This document shows positions 42,803-46,262 of a stretch of DNA of 46,262 nucleotides, one piece after another. The position numbers and the translations under genes were made by a program. The stretch comes from Halomonas colorata (GTDB taxonomy: Bacteria > Pseudomonadota > Gammaproteobacteria > Pseudomonadales > Halomonadaceae), in assembly GCF_014897985.1 (NCBI RefSeq), contig NZ_JABUZA010000036.1, positions 1-46,262 of the forward strand, in the 5' to 3' direction. The notes under the pieces were generated by a model. That model searched no databases, had not been told where the DNA came from, and worked only from the letters and a program-made list of their open reading frames with translations. The number at the start of each line of letters is the position of its first letter. The stretch's first letter is position 1.

Positions 42803-43921
42803 ATGGATTTTGCTTTGACCGACGAGCAGCGCATGCTCGAAGAGACGCTCACCCGCTTGGTGGCTGATCAGGTTTCCCCCACCCAGCGTCGCGCCATGCT
42901 GGATGCACCCCGCCAAGAGCCCTCTACGCTTTGGCGTACCTTTGCCGAGCTTGGCTTGCTGCATATGCCCTTTAGCGAAGCGGTGGGCGGTTTAGGCGGT
43001 GATGGTACGGATCTTATGATTATCATGCAGGCGCTGGGCCGTGGGCTGGTACCCGAAGCCTATCTGGCAGGCCTGGTGCTGCCGGGCCAGCTCCTCGCCT
43101 TGACCGCCAACAGCGCGCAGCAAACCCGCTGGCTGGCCCCGCTTCTTGAGGGTGAGCATCAATTGGCGCTCGCCTGGCAAGAGCATGGTGCCCGCTACGA
43201 TGCCTTTGACGTATCTACCCAAGCTATAAAGCACAACGCTCAATGGCGGTTAACCGGCAAAAAAGATGTCGTGCTGAACCTGGAAGCCGCCTCCGCCTAT
43301 CTGGTCACCGCTCGGCTGGAGAGCGGTAAGCTAGGCCTATTTATCCTGCCTGCGGGCACGCCCGGCCTATCGCTGCACCTCTACCACACAATGGATGACC
43401 AGGCCGCCGGCGACCTAACCCTTGATGACGTTACGCTGCCAGATGAGAACTGCCTGAGTGAAGATGTCAGTGAGGCGCTGGCCGACGTGCTTGCCCTGGG
43501 CCGCGCGGCGCTATGTGCCGACGCCATTGGGGCGATGGAAGAGGCCTGCGATCAAACCCTGGCCTATTTAAAGGATCGTAAGCAATTTGGGCTGCCGCTC
43601 GCGACGTTCCAAGCGCTTCAGCACCGCATGGTCGATATGCACCTACACCTTGAGCAATCGCGTTCCATGGCGATTTTAGCTTGCACCAGCCTGTCACTGC
43701 CCGCTGATGAGCGGGACTATAAAATTGCCGCGGCCAAAGCGTATTGTGGTGAGTCAGCACGCTTTATTGCCGAGCAGGCGATTCAGCTCCACGGCGGCAT
43801 GGGCATGACAGAAGAGTGCCATGTGGCTCACTATGCCAAGCATCTGGTCATGTTTGATCACTATCTTGGCGATAGCGACTATCACCTTGAGACGGTCAGT
43901 GACCAGCTAAGCGTTGCTTAA
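42803..43921 (+). CDS. Acyl-CoA dehydrogenase, second subunit type
   Basis: A 372-aa acyl-CoA dehydrogenase-like protein beginning MDFALTDEQRMLEETLTRLV and ending HGGMGMTEECHVAHYAKHLVMFDHYLGD. The middle is less conserved, and the usual GSD motif is altered (LAWQEHGARYDAFDV), as in the second subunit of heteromeric (for example steroid-type) dehydrogenases. ATG at 42803 has AAGGA nine bases upstream; a longer frame starts inside the previous gene and is not used. Confidence 0.88.
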   Translation: MDFALTDEQRMLEETLTRLVADQVSPTQRRAMLDAPRQEPSTLWRTFAELGLLHMPFSEAVGGLGGDGTDLMIIMQALGRGLVPEAYLAGLVLPGQLLALTANSAQQTRWLAPLLEGEHQLALAWQEHGARYDAFDVSTQAIKHNAQWRLTGKKDVVLNLEAASAYLVTARLESGKLGLFILPAGTPGLSLHLYHTMDDQAAGDLTLDDVTLPDENCLSEDVSEALADVLALGRAALCADAIGAMEEACDQTLAYLKDRKQFGLPLATFQALQHRMVDMHLHLEQSRSMAILACTSLSLPADERDYKIAAAKAYCGESARFIAEQAIQLHGGMGMTEECHVAHYAKHLVMFDHYLGDSDYHLETVSDQLSVA

Positions 43922-43931
43922 GGAGCTTTGT

Positions 43932-44711
43932 ATGCCGGATAACGCTAGTGAGCTGATTAGTCTCAGTGCGATTGAAAACGGTATCGTCGAAGTTGCCATC
44001 AACCGGCCTGAAGTCCGCAATGCGCTAAATGAGCCTACCGCTCTGGCGCTTAACGAAGCACTCGCAAACGTGGCACAGGATGACCGGGTGCGCTGCGTGA
44101 TTGTTTACGGTTCAGGTAGTGCATTCTGCGCTGGCGCCGACCTTGCCGAGTTTGAAAAGGCGGCCTCTGAACCGGCTAGTGAGCGGCTTGAGACACTCTT
44201 TTTACCCGCTTTGCGCACATTAATGACGATGGAAAAACCGGTGATTGCGGCGGTCAGTGGTGCGGCAGCAGGCATTGGTGTTTCCTATGTCCTCGCCAGC
44301 GATATGGTGGTGATGGGACGCTCGGCTTACCTTAAGCTTGCCTTTATCAATATTGGCTTGATTCCCGATGGCGGCGCCTGCTGGCACTTGGTGCGCCAGC
44401 TTGGTCATGCCCAGGCTTTTGAAATGGCCGCGCTGGCAACCCCGATTACTGCTGAACGCTGCATGGCACTTGGTCTGGCCAATCGCGTTGTGGAAGATGA
44501 CCAGGTGCTGGTGCAAGCCCGCACGCTGGCGCAGGCATTGGTAGGTCAATCACCCCAAGCGTTGAGCGCAACCAAGCATGCATTGCGAGAAGCAGCGCAA
44601 CTTTCGCTTGGCGATACCATGAAGCAGGAAGGGGAACTGCAGGATCAGTGCAAAGCATCCGATGATTTTCAAACGCGTGTGGCGGCCTTTCGTCAAAGCC
44701 GCCGCAAATGA
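43932..44711 (+). CDS. Enoyl-CoA hydratase/isomerase family protein
   Basis: A 259-aa crotonase-fold protein: NRPEVRNALNEPTALALNEAL, SGSAFCAGADLAEFEKA and AAVSGAAAGIGVSYVLASDMVVMGRSAYLKLAFINIGLIPDGGACWHLVRQLG. The second catalytic Glu position is not clearly kept (INIGLIPDG), so isomerase or another crotonase activity is possible. ATG at 43932 follows AAGGAG. It is the last gene of the plus-strand catabolic operon and overlaps the convergent nitronate monooxygenase gene by 19 bases. Confidence 0.85.
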   Translation: MPDNASELISLSAIENGIVEVAINRPEVRNALNEPTALALNEALANVAQDDRVRCVIVYGSGSAFCAGADLAEFEKAASEPASERLETLFLPALRTLMTMEKPVIAAVSGAAAGIGVSYVLASDMVVMGRSAYLKLAFINIGLIPDGGACWHLVRQLGHAQAFEMAALATPITAERCMALGLANRVVEDDQVLVQARTLAQALVGQSPQALSATKHALREAAQLSLGDTMKQEGELQDQCKASDDFQTRVAAFRQSRRK

Positions 44712-45658
44712 GTCAGCGCCTGCTGATAATCGTTATGTAGCGTGGCCACTTCTTCGGCGACGCTATTAAGCGTAGTAATACTGCCCACGCCCTGCCCCGC
44801 GCCCCAAATATCACGCCACGCTTTGGATTTACTGCTGCCGCCTGAGCCATAGCGCATCGAGGCTTTGTCACCTTGCGGCAACGCTTCGGGGTCTAGCCCC
44901 GCTTGCTCAATACTGGCGCGCAGATAGTTACCGTGAACGCCCGTAAACAAGTTGGTATACACAATATCCACCGCCGCCGAATCCAGCACCATCTGCTTAT
45001 AAGCCGATGAAGCATTTGCCTCCTGGGTGGCGATAAAGCGCGTGCCCATGTATACCAAGTCCACGCCTAGCGCCTGGGCAGCGGCAATCTGTTCACCTTG
45101 AGTAATGGCGCCTGCCAGCACCAGCGGGCCGTCGTAAAAGCGGCGCACCTCGGCCACAAAGGCAAACGGATTGAGCCCGCCGGCATGCCCGCCTGCTCCA
45201 TGGCAGACTAAAATCAGACCATCGACGCCGGCATCAATCGCTTTTTTGGCGTGTCGCAGCGTGGTCACATCATGAAATACCAGCCCGCCATAGGCATGCA
45301 CCTGCTCTACCACCCGATTAGGAGCATGCAAGCTGGTAATCACCAGCGGCACCTTGAACTCGGCGCACAGCGCCACGTCATGCTCCAGACGATCATTCGT
45401 GGGGTGTACGATCTGATTAACCGCAAAAGGTGCAGAGGGGCATTCGGGATGGCGTTTATCATAGTCAGCCAGGGCTTGAGTGATCTGTTCTAGCCATTCC
45501 CTGAGCGTTTCAGCGGGCCGGGCGTTTAGGGCCGGAAAAGCCCCGATAATGCCAGCCTGACACTGGGCAATGACCAGCTCTGGCCCAGAGACAATAAACA
45601 TTGGAGAGCCGATCACCGGCAGAGTTAACGAAGCGGTTAAGCGCGTTAGCATGGGCAT
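44693..45658 (-). CDS. Nitronate monooxygenase family protein (NPD-like)
   Basis: A 321-aa FMN TIM-barrel protein of the 2-nitropropane dioxygenase/nitronate monooxygenase family. Motifs: SPMFIVSGPELVIAQCQAGIIGAFPALNARP, the FMN-binding GGHAGGLNPFAFVAEVR, and LVYMGTRFIATQEANAS. Family members oxidise nitronates or act as quinone or enoyl reductases, so the activity is not certain. ATG at 45652 is a possible alternative start. Upstream is a strong terminator that insulates it from etfA. Confidence 0.85.
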   Translation of the reverse strand: MPMLTRLTASLTLPVIGSPMFIVSGPELVIAQCQAGIIGAFPALNARPAETLREWLEQITQALADYDKRHPECPSAPFAVNQIVHPTNDRLEHDVALCAEFKVPLVITSLHAPNRVVEQVHAYGGLVFHDVTTLRHAKKAIDAGVDGLILVCHGAGGHAGGLNPFAFVAEVRRFYDGPLVLAGAITQGEQIAAAQALGVDLVYMGTRFIATQEANASSAYKQMVLDSAAVDIVYTNLFTGVHGNYLRASIEQAGLDPEALPQGDKASMRYGSGGSSKSKAWRDIWGAGQGVGSITTLNSVAEEVATLHNDYQQALTHLRRL

Positions 45659-45686
45659 CTCGCTAGTTATTTTTACGAGGCTGTTA

Positions 45687-45720
45687 GCGCAAAAAGGCCC
45701 CCGGGGCCTTTTTGCGCCTT
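45687..45720 (-). terminator. Bidirectional terminator after etfA
   Basis: GCGCAAAAAGGCCCC c GGGGCCTTTTTGCGC is a perfect 15-bp inverted repeat with a one-base centre. Both strands read GGCC followed by TTTTT. It lies just past the etfA stop. Confidence 0.85.
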
Positions 45721-45725
45721 ATGAC

Positions 45726-46262
45726 TTACAGCTTGCTTTCAAGCTCGGGCAGGATCTCGAACAGGTCGCCCACCAGGCCGTAGTCGGCCACCTGAAAGAT
45801 CGGCGCTTCGTCGTCCTTGTTGATCGCAACGATCACCTTGGAGTCTTTCATGCCCGCCAGGTGCTGAATGGCGCCGGAGATTCCCACCGCGATATACAGA
45901 TCTGGAGCGACGATCTTGCCCGTCTGGCCGACCTGCATATCGTTGGGTACAAAACCGGCGTCCACCGCGGCGCGCGAGGCACCTACCGCCGCACCCAACT
46001 TGTCGGCAATCCCGTTGAGCAGCTTGAAGTTGTCGCCGTTGCCCATGCCGCGGCCACCAGAGATGACGACCTTGGCACCACCGAGTTCGGGGCGGTCGGA
46101 CTGCGCCAGTTCCTGTTTCACAAAGCTTGACTGGGTGTTCTCGACGACCACGTCTACCGCTTCCACCGTGGCGCTACCGCTGTCACTGACGGCGTCAAAC
46201 GCGGTGGTGCGTACGGTCATCACTTTAAGCGCATCGTCGCTTTTCACCGTGGCGATGGCGTT
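45726..46262 (-). CDS. etfA: Electron transfer flavoprotein alpha subunit (C-terminal part)
   Basis: The frame is open to the right edge of the window, so the N terminus lies outside. The visible 178 or so residues carry the FAD-binding domain: [105 protein letters not shown] accepts electrons from acyl-CoA dehydrogenases such as the two encoded nearby and passes them to ETF-quinone oxidoreductase. etfB would be expected just beyond the edge. Confidence 0.93.
   Translation of the reverse strand, partial: NAIATVKSDDALKVMTVRTTAFDAVSDSGSATVEAVDVVVENTQSSFVKQELAQSDRPELGGAKVVISGGRGMGNGDNFKLLNGIADKLGAAVGASRAAVDAGFVPNDMQVGQTGKIVAPDLYIAVGISGAIQHLAGMKDSKVIVAINKDDEAPIFQVADYGLVGDLFEILPELESKL

Overview
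The window looks like part of a halophilic gammaproteobacterial chromosome, most likely Halomonas or a close relative (Halomonadaceae). This is inferred from the conserved yafS-rnhA-dnaQ / gloB-mltD neighbourhood, a yejABEF operon, TAXI-type TRAP transport and overall codon style. No rRNA or other species marker is present.

Left end (1-1968) is AT-richer accessory DNA. It holds a 92-nt imperfect palindrome, an orphan 48-codon ORF with a good ribosome binding site, and a type II toxin-antitoxin pair of the HI1419/HI1420 family on the minus strand, with a perfect palindrome directly in front of the toxin start.

1969-9278 is a compact (about 7.3 kb) integrative element in the 3' end of a tRNA-Ser(UGA) gene. 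Its boundaries are a 17-bp direct repeat of the tRNA 3' end. Just inside both ends are clusters of an 11-bp motif that look like arm-type integrase/excisionase sites. In order it carries a tyrosine integrase, a decayed KilA-N gene, a strong sigma70 promoter followed by a short structured leader and an intrinsic terminator, an overlapping three-gene operon (zinc-finger protein, small RHH-like protein, SF3/D5-type helicase), a coiled-coil protein, a membrane-anchored small protein, and a serine recombinase preceded by iterated sites. There are no capsid, packaging or conjugation genes. The layout recalls P4-like satellites or integrative plasmids, but the element is smaller and lacks a recognisable primase domain. 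It is the most novel part of the window.

From 9262 rightwards the sequence is ordinary chromosome: tRNA-Ser; a K+/H+ antiporter; an NMT1-like binding protein followed by an exonuclease/GIY-YIG fusion; a YbfF-like esterase; yhhQ with a candidate preQ1-I riboswitch; prpE; an ArsR-type regulator; sohB; an SCP2 protein; yafS-rnhA-dnaQ-nudC in overlapping minus-strand order; gloB and mltD; yejABEF; rsuA with a YafV-like omega-amidase; rarD; a chemotaxis receptor with its sensor at the C terminus; a SulP transporter; and a catabolic block. That block consists of TAXI-TRAP uptake genes, a FadJ-like protein with a degenerate dehydrogenase half, two acyl-CoA dehydrogenases and an enoyl-CoA hydratase, followed by a minus-strand nitronate monooxygenase-like gene and the 3' part of etfA, which runs off the right edge. 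The catabolic genes fit uptake and beta-oxidation-like breakdown of an unidentified organic acid, with electrons passed to ETF.
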